Positions 1 to 5,134 of a stretch of DNA of 5,134 bases are shown here, piece after piece. The notes under the pieces are model-generated. The model was not told the DNA's origin and did not search any database. It saw only the letters and a program-made list of their open reading frames with translations. Both the position numbers and the translations under genes were made by a program. Location of the stretch: contig JAFAQI010000355.1 of NCBI GenBank assembly GCA_019246495.1, forward strand, positions 1-5,134, given 5' to 3'. Within the stretch, counting starts at the first letter, position 1; each line of letters opens with the position of its first letter. The DNA comes from Frankiales bacterium (GTDB lineage Bacteria > Actinomycetota > Actinomycetes > JAFAQI01).

Positions 1-26
1 AGCTCGCGAGGATGTCGGCCGAGTGA
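1..26 (+). CDS. C-terminal end of an unidentified upstream gene (partial)
   Basis: The frame with codons starting at base 3 reads LARMSAE followed by TGA at 24-26. That stop overlaps the GTG start of tatD in a GTGA arrangement, the same stop/start overlap used later in the window, which argues that this is a real gene end. Seven residues are too few to identify a product. In many actinobacteria genes such as metG or rsmI lie just before tatD, but nothing visible here decides between them. Confidence 0.4.
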
Positions 27-844
27 GACGGTCGGCCGACCGCGCGGGAGATCCGCCACCACTGCCGGAAGCACTCGCGACACCGGCGGTCGACGCGCAC
101 TGTCATCTCGACCTGATGGACGTCGGTGTCGCGGACGCCTTGGCGGCTGCGCGAAGTGTCGGCATCGAGCGCGTGGTGACGATCGGCATCGACGTGCCGT
201 CGTCCGAGTGGGCGGTCGAAACCGCAGCGGCGTACGACGACGTGTTCGCGACCGTCGCGATCCATCCCAACGAGGCACCCGCGGCCGGCGAGGCGGAGTG
301 GTCCCGCATCGCGGAGCTCGCCCGCCACGACCGGGTCGTCGGCATCGGCGAGACGGGGCTCGACCACTTCCGTACGCCGCAGGACGGTTGGCAACGGCAG
401 GAGGAGTCGTTCCGCAGGCACATCGCTATCGCCAAGGACACGGGCAAGGCGGTGGTCATCCACGACCGCGACGCGCACGACGACGTGCTGGCCGTGCTCG
501 ACTCAGAAGGTGCGCCGGAGCGGGTCGTCTTCCACTGCTTCAGCGGCGACGCGGACTTTGCGAAGCGCTGCGTCGATGCCGGCTACGTGCTGTCCTTCGC
601 CGGCAATGTCACCTTTAAGAACGCGCAGCCCTTGCGCGACGCCCTAGCCGTCACGCCGCTCGAGCAGCTGCTCGTCGAGACCGATGCGCCGTTCCTGACC
701 CCGATGCCACACCGCGGCCGGCCCAACGCGCCGTACCTCGTCCCGCTGACCATTCGCGCGATGGCGGAGATTCGCGGTGAGACCCCCGGGGCGGTCGCGG
801 ACGGCATCCGCGCGACGGCCGCGCGGGTGTTCGGCTGGTCCTGA
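23..844 (+). CDS. tatD: TatD family metal-dependent deoxyribonuclease
   Basis: This 273-residue protein belongs to the TatD branch of the amidohydrolase superfamily, cytoplasmic TIM-barrel hydrolases that bind two divalent metals and act as 3'-5' exonuclease/DNase, with proposed roles in DNA repair and nucleic-acid turnover. The metal and active-site signature is complete. The HxH motif is H26/H28 in VDAHCHLD, the acidic ligand is E110 in GIGETGLD, the histidines are H147 (VIHDRD) and H171 (VFHCFSGD), and the catalytic aspartate is D221 in LLVETDAPFLTP. RGRPNAPY near 231-238 matches the family's usual C-terminal loop. Length is normal for the family. The GTG start at 23 is chosen because it overlaps the upstream stop (GTGA) and has GAGG at 8-11. 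Later in-frame starts would cut close to or into the HxH motif. The first 20 or so residues are poorly conserved, so the exact start is less certain than the identity. The mycobacterial orthologue is Rv1008. Confidence 0.96.
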   Translation: MRRSADRAGDPPPLPEALATPAVDAHCHLDLMDVGVADALAAARSVGIERVVTIGIDVPSSEWAVETAAAYDDVFATVAIHPNEAPAAGEAEWSRIAELARHDRVVGIGETGLDHFRTPQDGWQRQEESFRRHIAIAKDTGKAVVIHDRDAHDDVLAVLDSEGAPERVVFHCFSGDADFAKRCVDAGYVLSFAGNVTFKNAQPLRDALAVTPLEQLLVETDAPFLTPMPHRGRPNAPYLVPLTIRAMAEIRGETPGAVADGIRATAARVFGWS

Positions 845-887
845 CCGATCCGGACATCCGTCCCATCAGCCACTTCCTCCACATTGG

Positions 888-911
888 AGCGCGAGGCGCC
901 TCGAAAACGCT
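888..911 (+). repeat. Inverted repeat / hairpin downstream of tatD
   Basis: A perfect 12-bp palindrome, CGAGGCGCCTCG, lies at 892-903. It is flanked by AGCG (888-891) and CGCT (908-911), which can extend the stem around an AAAA bulge. It sits 43 bases after the tatD stop. It could end or slow tatD transcription, or bind a dimeric protein. No run of T follows, so it is not a classical intrinsic terminator. The role is unknown. Confidence 0.4.
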
Positions 912-918
912 TGGGACT

Positions 919-934
919 CCCCACCAAGGCGGGG
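919..934 (+). repeat. Short GC-rich inverted repeat in the tatD-rpfB gap
   Basis: CCCC at 919-922 pairs with GGGG at 931-934, and CC at 924-925 with GG at 928-929, with one A/C mismatch and a very short loop. It lies upstream of the predicted rpfB promoter. With the hairpin at 888-911 it makes two consecutive structures after tatD, possibly a read-through barrier. No T-tract follows, so a terminator call is weak. This short element may also be chance in such GC-rich DNA. Confidence 0.25.
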
Positions 935-974
935 TATCGCGGCTGTGGCCGGTCACAACGCTCCATTGCCGGGT

Positions 975-1004
975 TTGTTCCCGTCACGAGAGGGCACCTA
1001 GGGT
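975..1004 (+). promoter_or_regulatory. Predicted promoter of the rpfB-rsmA-ispE-comB operon
   Basis: TTGTTC at 975-980 resembles a -35 element. TAGGGT at 999-1004 fits the actinobacterial housekeeping -10 pattern TANNNT, and the spacer is 18 bp. A start of transcription near 1011 would give a leader of about 86 bases before GTG 1097. The placement, in the only sizeable gap before a tightly packed gene set, supports it. Two GTCAC copies (952-956 and 983-987) lie around or just upstream of the -35 region and could be regulator half-sites, though five bases is too short to be persuasive. The sigma factor cannot be told from the sequence. Confidence 0.55.
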
Positions 1005-1010
1005 CGTTGA

Positions 1011-1096
1011 CTGACTGAAGGCCGGATCGGACCCAGCGACGTCCTGTCGCGCGTCGGAAGTGAATCGCCGACGGACATGCCTGGCATGTCGGGACC
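1011..1096 (+). promoter_or_regulatory. Structured 5' leader of rpfB (candidate cis-regulatory RNA)
   Basis: Between the predicted transcription start and GTG 1097, three perfect stems follow one another with at most one base between them. They are GCGAC/GTCGC at 1036-1050 (5-base loop), CGTCGG/CCGACG at 1052-1073 (10-base loop) and GACATGC/GCATGTC at 1074-1090 (3-base loop). The last ends six bases before GTG 1097. An RNA switch in the rpfB leader has been reported for M. tuberculosis, and actinobacterial rpf genes elsewhere are controlled by ydaO-type c-di-AMP riboswitches. I do not see the ydaO consensus here, so this would be a different element. The assignment rests on stem geometry only and is untested. 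Confidence 0.45.
1074..1090 (+). repeat. Perfect palindrome next to the rpfB start
   Basis: GACATGCCTGGCATGTC is an 8-bp inverted repeat around one central base. In RNA it can fold as a 7-bp stem with a CTG loop. It lies six bases before GTG 1097, where a ribosome-binding site would be expected. Either a translation-limiting hairpin or an operator for a dimeric repressor downstream of the promoter would explain the position. The sequence alone does not choose between them. Confidence 0.5.
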
Positions 1097-2221
1097 GTGC
1101 CCGGGTGGACCGACGTTCGGAGTCTCGTGCGCCGCTCGCCCCTCGCCGTGGTCCTGCTGCTCGCTCTCATCGCGACGTTCGCCGGCGGTGCCACGGCTTT
1201 CGCGATGCTGGGCAAGACCGTCTGGGTCGACGTCGACGGCCACGTGAGCTCGGTCGAGACCTACGCCGGCGACGTCGCCGGCGTGCTCCGCAAGGCGGGG
1301 CTCGTCCTCGGTCCGCACGACACCGTCGCTCCCGATGCGCATGCGCCCGTCCACGACGGGTCGAAGGTCATCGTCCGGCACGGTCGGCTTCTGCACCTCA
1401 GCGTCGACGGCCAGCCGCGCGACGTTTGGGTCACGGCACTCGACGTCAACGGCGCGCTGGACCAGCTTGGGCTCACCGACCGTGGGGCGTGGCTCTCTGC
1501 GTCGCGGTCGCTGTCCATCCCGCGTGCCGGACTGTCGCTTGCGCTCCGGTTGCCTCAGCGGGTGACGGTGCTGGTGGACGGGCGGCGGATCACCCGTCGT
1601 ACGACGGCACCGACCGTCGAGTCACTGCTGCAGCAGATGCACGTCCGAGTGCGCAAGCTCGACCACGTCTCAGCTCCGCTCGTCACCTATCCGCGCTCCG
1701 GCCTGGTCGTGACGATTGACCGGATCAGCCAGCGGATGGTCACCCGCAGCATTGCGATTCCGTTCCACACCCGGCACGTCAAGACTTCGTCGCTCTACGT
1801 CGGGCAGTCGCAGGTGCAACGCGCCGGACGGCCCGGCGTGCGGCTTAACACCTACAAGCTCACCTGGAAGAACAAGCACCTCGTGCATCAGCGGCTCGTG
1901 CGCAGCCGCGTTCGCGCGCGGCCGGTCGCCGAGATCGTTGAGGTCGGCACCAAGCCGAAGCCGCGCTACGCGCCCGCAGCGGACGGGCTCAACTGGGCGG
2001 CGCTCGCGAACTGTGAGTCGGGCGGCAACCCCCGCGAGGTGTCGAGCAACGGGCAGTACCGCGGCCTCTACCAGTTCACGATCGGCGTCTGGCACAGCGT
2101 CGGCGGCAGCGGCGACCCGATCGACGCGTCGGCAAACGAGCAGACCTACCGCGCGCAGCTGCTTTATCGGCGCGCCGGCGACTCGCCGTGGCCCGTGTGC
2201 GGGCACTACCTGTACACCTGA
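1097..2221 (+). CDS. rpfB: Resuscitation-promoting factor RpfB (DUF348 x3, G5, Rpf domain)
   Basis: This 374-residue exported peptidoglycan-cleaving enzyme has a lytic transglycosylase/lysozyme-like fold. In the family it acts at the cell wall, with RipA-type endopeptidases as known partners, to restart growth of dormant cells. After RR at 12-13, a hydrophobic segment (about 15-38) ends in an AFA signal-peptidase-like site (34-36). There is no lipobox cysteine, so it is secreted or held by an uncleaved anchor. Three DUF348 repeats follow (about 40-82, 98-140, 155-197). A G5 domain covers about 212-286, from VTRSIAIPF to EIVEVGTK, and the Rpf domain covers 298-374. E307 in NCESGG is the expected catalytic glutamate. 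C306 and C368 match the conserved disulfide. The domain order and length match M. tuberculosis RpfB (Rv1009). The start is uncertain: an in-frame TGA at 1061 bounds it, GTG 1097 is the first candidate, and GTG 1127 has the better ribosome-binding site (GGAG, 1119-1122) and would give a normal signal peptide. Confidence 0.96.
   Translation: MPGWTDVRSLVRRSPLAVVLLLALIATFAGGATAFAMLGKTVWVDVDGHVSSVETYAGDVAGVLRKAGLVLGPHDTVAPDAHAPVHDGSKVIVRHGRLLHLSVDGQPRDVWVTALDVNGALDQLGLTDRGAWLSASRSLSIPRAGLSLALRLPQRVTVLVDGRRITRRTTAPTVESLLQQMHVRVRKLDHVSAPLVTYPRSGLVVTIDRISQRMVTRSIAIPFHTRHVKTSSLYVGQSQVQRAGRPGVRLNTYKLTWKNKHLVHQRLVRSRVRARPVAEIVEVGTKPKPRYAPAADGLNWAALANCESGGNPREVSSNGQYRGLYQFTIGVWHSVGGSGDPIDASANEQTYRAQLLYRRAGDSPWPVCGHYLYT
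1119..1122 (+). promoter_or_regulatory. Possible ribosome-binding site for an alternative rpfB start
   Basis: GGAG lies four bases before GTG 1127, while GTG 1097 has only GGGA two bases away, too close for good use. Starting at 1127 would give a protein of 364 residues beginning MRRSPLAVV, directly in front of the hydrophobic export segment. The GG of this site can pair in a small local hairpin (CCGA 1110-1113 with TCGG 1117-1120), so its access may depend on leader folding. Confidence 0.4.
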
Positions 2222-2224
2222 GGT

Positions 2225-3100
2225 GTGAGCGGACCGCCGGACGACGCGCTGCTGGGTCCGGCGGACATCCGCAGGCTTGCGGAATCGCTCGGCGTCCGGC
2301 CGACGAAACGGCTCGGGCAGAACTTCGTCGTCGACGCCAACACTGTGCGCCGGATCGTCCGGACCGCTGAGCTGCTTCCCGATGACACCGTCCTCGAGGT
2401 CGGTCCGGGTCTGGGCTCGCTGACACTCGGACTGTTGTCGGCCGCAGCGCATGTCGTCGCGGTCGAAGTCGACGAGGTGCTCGCCGGTGCACTCGCCGGC
2501 ACCGTCTCTGGCCGCGCGCCCGGGCTGGCCGAGCGGCTGACGGTGCTGCATGCGGATGCGTTGCAGCTGCGGGAGATTCCGGGGCCGGCGCCGACCGCGC
2601 TCGTCGCCAACCTGCCCTACAACGTCGCCGTGCCGGTCGTCCTGCACATGCTCGAGCTCGTCCCCTCGTTGCGCCAGGCGCTCGTCATGGTGCAGGCGGA
2701 GGTTGCCGATCGCATGACCGCCGCGCCCGGATCCCGGATCTATGGCGTGCCCAGCGTCAAGGTCGCGTGGTGGGCGCACGCGTCGCGTGCCGGCTCGGTG
2801 CCGCGCACCGTGTTCTGGCCGGTGCCCAACGTCGACTCGGCGCTGGTGCGACTTCTGCGCCGTGACCCACCGGCGACGACCGCGTCGCGACAGGACGTCT
2901 TCGCGGTCGTCGACGCGGCGTTTGCCCAGCGCCGCAAGTCGCTGCGTGGTGCACTCGCGGGCTGGGCGGGGTCGGCCTCGGCGGCGGACCACGTCTTGCG
3001 GGCTGCCGGCATCGACCCTGCGGTGCGCGGAGAGTCCCTCGACGTCACCGCGTTCGCGCGCCTTGCCGAGGCGGGCAGCGCCGTACGATTGACTCGATGA
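2225..3100 (+). CDS. rsmA: 16S rRNA dimethyladenosine transferase RsmA/KsgA
   Basis: This 291-residue S-adenosylmethionine-dependent methyltransferase dimethylates two adjacent adenines in the 3'-terminal helix of 16S rRNA (A1518/A1519 in E. coli numbering) late in 30S assembly. Loss gives kasugamycin resistance. Visible motifs in order are [12 protein letters not shown] (26-37), the SAM-binding motif [12 protein letters not shown] (56-67), the acidic residue E81 in AVEVD, D111 after motif I, and the catalytic motif IV NLPYNVA (129-135), which holds the target adenine. [12 protein letters not shown] (197-208) and [11 protein letters not shown] (234-244) are the usual C-terminal domain signatures. 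The NLPY motif and overall length separate it from Erm resistance methylases. GTG 2225 starts three bases after the rpfB stop. GAGG at 2220-2223 is too close to be a good ribosome-binding site, so translation is probably coupled to rpfB. Its stop overlaps the ispE start (ATGA). The mycobacterial counterpart is Rv1010. Confidence 0.97.
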   Translation: MSGPPDDALLGPADIRRLAESLGVRPTKRLGQNFVVDANTVRRIVRTAELLPDDTVLEVGPGLGSLTLGLLSAAAHVVAVEVDEVLAGALAGTVSGRAPGLAERLTVLHADALQLREIPGPAPTALVANLPYNVAVPVVLHMLELVPSLRQALVMVQAEVADRMTAAPGSRIYGVPSVKVAWWAHASRAGSVPRTVFWPVPNVDSALVRLLRRDPPATTASRQDVFAVVDAAFAQRRKSLRGALAGWAGSASAADHVLRAAGIDPAVRGESLDVTAFARLAEAGSAVRLTR

Positions 3101-4068
3101 GCGACCCCGGCGACCGCGCGGTTGCGCCGCTGCACCGCCGCTCGTCGGGAACCGGCGCCGTCACCGTCCGGGTGCCCGCAAAGGTCAACCTGCACCTGGG
3201 TGTCGGCGATGTGCGCAAGGACGGGTTTCACGAGCTCGTCACCGTCTATCACGCGGTCTCGCTGTACGACGAGGTGATCGTCGAGCCCGCCGACGAGCTG
3301 TCGGTGACGGTCGCCGGCGAGGGCATCGGTGACGTGCCGACCGACGCGACCAACCTCGCCGCGCGGGCCGTACGCGCACTTGCTGCGATGGTCGACCGCG
3401 ACCCCGACGTCGCGATCACCGTTCGCAAAGGCATCCCGGTCGCGGGGGGCATGGCCGGCGGCAGCGCGGACGCAGCCGCGGCGCTGATCGCGGCGGACGT
3501 GTTGTGGGGGAGCCAGCTCGACCGCATCACGCTCGAAGGCGTGGCGGCGGGCCTGGGCAGTGACGTCGCGTTTCTGCTGCACGGCGGGTCCGCACTCGGC
3601 ACCGGCCGCGGTGAGGCGATCTCGCCGGTGCTGTCGCAGGGCGACTATCACTGGGTGCTCGCATTCGGCGACGTTGGCATGTCGACGCCCGAGGTCTATG
3701 CGGAGCTCGACCGCATCCGCGAAACCGAACACATGACGCCGATCGGGCCTCCCGACGGGGTCCTGGCCGCCCTGCGCGCCGGTGACGCCGTCGCGCTCGG
3801 TGCTGCCCTCGCCAACGACCTGCAACCGGCCGCCCTTCGGATGCGGCCCGCCTTGCGTCGGGTGCTCGACGCCGGCAAGGAGCTCGGCGCCGTCGGCGGC
3901 GTCGTCTCGGGGTCGGGTCCGACCATCGCACTGCTCGCCCGCTCCTCCAACGAAGCGGTGCGCATCGCGTCGGCGCTGCCCGGACTCGGGGTGTGCCGCA
4001 CCGTCCGTCGTGCGCACGGGCCGGTGCTCGGTGCGCGAGTGGTGCCCGCCGACAGCACGACCGCGTGA
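3097..4068 (+). CDS. ispE: 4-diphosphocytidyl-2-C-methyl-D-erythritol kinase IspE
   Basis: This 323-residue GHMP-family kinase phosphorylates 4-diphosphocytidyl-2-C-methylerythritol with ATP in the MEP (non-mevalonate) pathway, in the cytoplasm. It feeds isoprenoid synthesis, including the polyprenyl phosphate carriers used for wall building. The N-terminal motif [22 protein letters not shown] (27-47) contains the expected catalytic K29. The glycine-rich ATP loop [17 protein letters not shown] lies at 114-130. [11 protein letters not shown] (154-164) contains the expected catalytic D156, and [10 protein letters not shown] (267-276) is the third GHMP motif. The ATG at 3097 overlaps the rsmA stop in ATGA, which supports the start, although it gives about 19 more residues before the conserved lysine than E. 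coli IspE has. The tail after about residue 307 is not conserved. The order rsmA-ispE matches mycobacteria (Rv1010-Rv1011). Identity is secure, and the function of the N-terminal extension is unknown. Confidence 0.97.
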   Translation: MSDPGDRAVAPLHRRSSGTGAVTVRVPAKVNLHLGVGDVRKDGFHELVTVYHAVSLYDEVIVEPADELSVTVAGEGIGDVPTDATNLAARAVRALAAMVDRDPDVAITVRKGIPVAGGMAGGSADAAAALIAADVLWGSQLDRITLEGVAAGLGSDVAFLLHGGSALGTGRGEAISPVLSQGDYHWVLAFGDVGMSTPEVYAELDRIRETEHMTPIGPPDGVLAALRAGDAVALGAALANDLQPAALRMRPALRRVLDAGKELGAVGGVVSGSGPTIALLARSSNEAVRIASALPGLGVCRTVRRAHGPVLGARVVPADSTTA

Positions 4069-4775
4069 CCGCTCGCATGACCGTCCGGGTCGAGTGGGGA
4101 CCGGCCGGCGTCACGGCGCTCGCGGCGCAGAGCGACGTGCTCGTCGTCGTCGACGTGCTGTCGTTCTCCACGGTCGTCTCGGTGGCGGTCGCCTCCGGCG
4201 TAAGCATCTGGCCGCATCCGTGGCGGGACGGCACTGCTTCCGTGCGGGCACGCGAGCTCGGCGCGGTGCTGGCCGGCACCCGCGGCGAGCCGGGCTCGCT
4301 GTCTCCGGCGTCCGTCGCTGGACTGCCGCCGGGGACGGATGTGCTGCTGCCGTCTCCCAACGGCGCGACGATCTGCGTGGCCGCAGCGGCCGCCGGCACC
4401 GAGGTGGTTGCGGGCTGTCTGCGCAACGCACCAGCGGTGGCGGAATGGCTGGCCGACCGCGAGGTGACGTCCGTGGGGGTGATCCCGGCGGGGGAGCGCT
4501 GGCCCGACGACACCCTGCGCCCGGCTTACGAGGACTGGCTCGGCGCCGGTGCGCTGGTGTCGTTGCTCGATCCGGCGTCATGGTCGGCGGAGGCCGCGGC
4601 GGCTGCCGCCGCCTGGTCGGTACGCCGACCCTTGCGCGAGGTTGCGTCGGGCATCGAGCTCGTCGACCGCGGGTTCGTCGACGACGTCGACGCCGCCGAG
4701 GCTTACGGGGCGGACGCCGTCGTACCCCTGCTCGTCGACGGTCGCTTCACCGCGGTGACATCGGCGCCGCCGTGA
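4065..4775 (+). CDS. comB: ComB-family protein, 2-phosphosulfolactate phosphatase-like
   Basis: This 236-residue protein resembles the ComB family (2-phosphosulfolactate phosphatase, Mg-dependent), which in methanogens removes phosphate from 2-phosphosulfolactate during coenzyme M synthesis. Visible family features are an early core strand ending VVVDVLSFST (27-36, with D30), SPNG at 97-100, a GERW segment at 143-146, and EDWLGAGAL (156-164) matching the family's acidic-glycine signature. An alanine-rich helix lies near 175-184, and no signal peptide is seen. The GTG at 4065 overlaps the ispE stop (GTGA) and is preferred. An in-frame ATG at 4077 would remove four residues. Neither has a clear ribosome-binding site, which points to translational coupling with ispE. 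Coenzyme M is not expected in a typical actinobacterium, so the natural substrate is unknown. The name describes family membership, not proven activity. It should not be confused with the competence gene also called comB. Confidence 0.83.
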   Translation: MTARMTVRVEWGPAGVTALAAQSDVLVVVDVLSFSTVVSVAVASGVSIWPHPWRDGTASVRARELGAVLAGTRGEPGSLSPASVAGLPPGTDVLLPSPNGATICVAAAAAGTEVVAGCLRNAPAVAEWLADREVTSVGVIPAGERWPDDTLRPAYEDWLGAGALVSLLDPASWSAEAAAAAAAWSVRRPLREVASGIELVDRGFVDDVDAAEAYGADAVVPLLVDGRFTAVTSAPP

Positions 4776-5134
4776 CCGGTGGCCCCGGCGCCACGCCGCC
4801 GCCGTTCAACGGTAGTGGCCGGGGGGTCGGCGGAGCCGCGAGAAATGACGGCTCGATTGCGAGCTGCGCGATCGGGTCCGCTGACCCGGCCACGGTGAAC
4901 AGCCACGCGGGTACGAGTACGGGCCGGGTGCCGTCCACATCGGGCATGAGCCCCAGGTGCGCGCCGGTGATCCGCGGGCGCGGGATGGATGCACAACCCG
5001 GCTTGCCGTCTTTGCGCAGCATGCAGATCTCGGGCATCGCGATCGGTTGGCTCTGCAGCCGGTCGAACGCGGCTTGCGCGGTGATGACGGGGTAACGGTC
5101 ACCGACGGAGAGCCCGAGCACCCGCCCGTTGGCG
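4747..5134 (-). CDS. Protein of unknown function, C-terminal part (5' end outside window)
   Basis: The minus-strand frame is open from the window edge and ends at a TGA read from 4747-4749. It continues upstream of the GTG at 5121 (residues ANGR precede it), so the true start lies beyond 5134. The visible part, about 128 residues, reads SVGDRYPVITAQAAFDRL, then two cysteines in EICMLRKDGKPGC, then ITGAHLGL, RPVLVPAWLFTV, and a proline/glycine-rich tail. The composition looks like a folded protein rather than an antisense shadow. The LVPAWLFTV and YPVI segments recall conserved hypothetical secreted or membrane-anchored actinobacterial proteins, but this is from memory and I cannot name a family. 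A signal peptide or lipobox would be in the missing part. The gene runs convergently into comB and overlaps it by 29 bp, with no clear shared terminator. Confidence 0.68.
   Translation of the reverse strand, partial: ANGRVLGLSVGDRYPVITAQAAFDRLQSQPIAMPEICMLRKDGKPGCASIPRPRITGAHLGLMPDVDGTRPVLVPAWLFTVAGSADPIAQLAIEPSFLAAPPTPRPLPLNGGGVAPGPPVTAAPMSPR

Noticed and set aside
952..991. Two GTCAC copies (952-956 and 983-987) as direct-repeat regulator sites near the rpfB promoter
   Set aside because: Only five bases match, flanking bases differ, and no known binding-site consensus is reproduced. Chance is a sufficient explanation.
1058..1096. Fragment GTGAATCG (1060-1067) resembling part of a ydaO c-di-AMP riboswitch, which often precedes actinobacterial rpf genes
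   Set aside because: The paired GGGGACCC-type segment and the conserved CAGCTAAC-like 3' segment are absent and the leader is too short for the class. A single eight-base match is not enough.
1670..2992. Long open frame on the minus strand (440 codons) across rpfB and rsmA
   Set aside because: It lies antisense to two confidently identified genes, has an arginine/aspartate/histidine-rich shadow composition typical of high-GC DNA, and shows no recognisable domain.
2740..4017. Long open frame on the minus strand (425 codons) across rsmA and ispE
   Set aside because: It is antisense to rsmA and ispE, and its sequence is a composition-driven shadow with no motif.
4779..4794. GTGGC/GCCAC hairpin just after the comB stop as a shared terminator
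   Set aside because: The stem is only 5 bp, no T-tract follows on either strand, and it lies inside the coding region of the minus-strand gene.
3782..5095. 437-codon plus-strand frame overlapping ispE and comB
   Set aside because: It is extremely arginine-rich and covers ispE and comB in another frame; those two genes have clear family motifs, this frame has none.

Overview
The window is GC-rich (about 70% by eye), with GTG starts, start/stop-overlapping genes and a resuscitation-promoting factor (Rpf). Rpf proteins are characteristic of Actinobacteria, so the source is almost certainly a high-GC actinobacterium. The order tatD - rpfB - rsmA(ksgA) - ispE matches Mycobacterium tuberculosis (Rv1008-Rv1011) and is common in the phylum. 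The genus cannot be fixed from the sequence.

Layout: bases 1-26 hold the last codons of an unidentified upstream gene that overlaps tatD by four bases. tatD (23-844) is a TatD-family metal-dependent deoxyribonuclease. A 252-bp non-coding gap (845-1096) follows. It contains two imperfect hairpins (888-911 and 919-934), a plausible actinobacterial promoter (TTGTTC, 18-bp spacer, TAGGGT; 975-1004) and a leader in which three perfect short stems lie almost end to end up to the start of rpfB.

rpfB (1097-2221) encodes a secreted or membrane-anchored peptidoglycan-cleaving factor with three DUF348 repeats, a G5 domain and a C-terminal Rpf domain. It is followed by rsmA/ksgA (2225-3100, 16S rRNA dimethyladenosine transferase), ispE (3097-4068, MEP-pathway kinase) and a ComB-family gene (4065-4775, 2-phosphosulfolactate phosphatase-like). 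Spacings are +3, -4 and -4 bases, so these four genes are very probably one translationally coupled operon driven by the promoter before rpfB.

On the minus strand, the 3' part of a convergent gene of unknown function (4747-5134, truncated by the window edge) overlaps the end of comB tail to tail by 29 bp.

The operon joins wall remodelling on exit from dormancy, ribosome maturation and isoprenoid supply (needed for the undecaprenyl/decaprenyl-phosphate lipid carriers of wall synthesis). That is a coherent regrowth set. The ComB-like member is the functional outlier. No mobile element, CRISPR array, tRNA or rRNA is visible. The points most worth a second look are the structured rpfB leader, with its possible mutually exclusive pairings, and the role of ComB in this operon.
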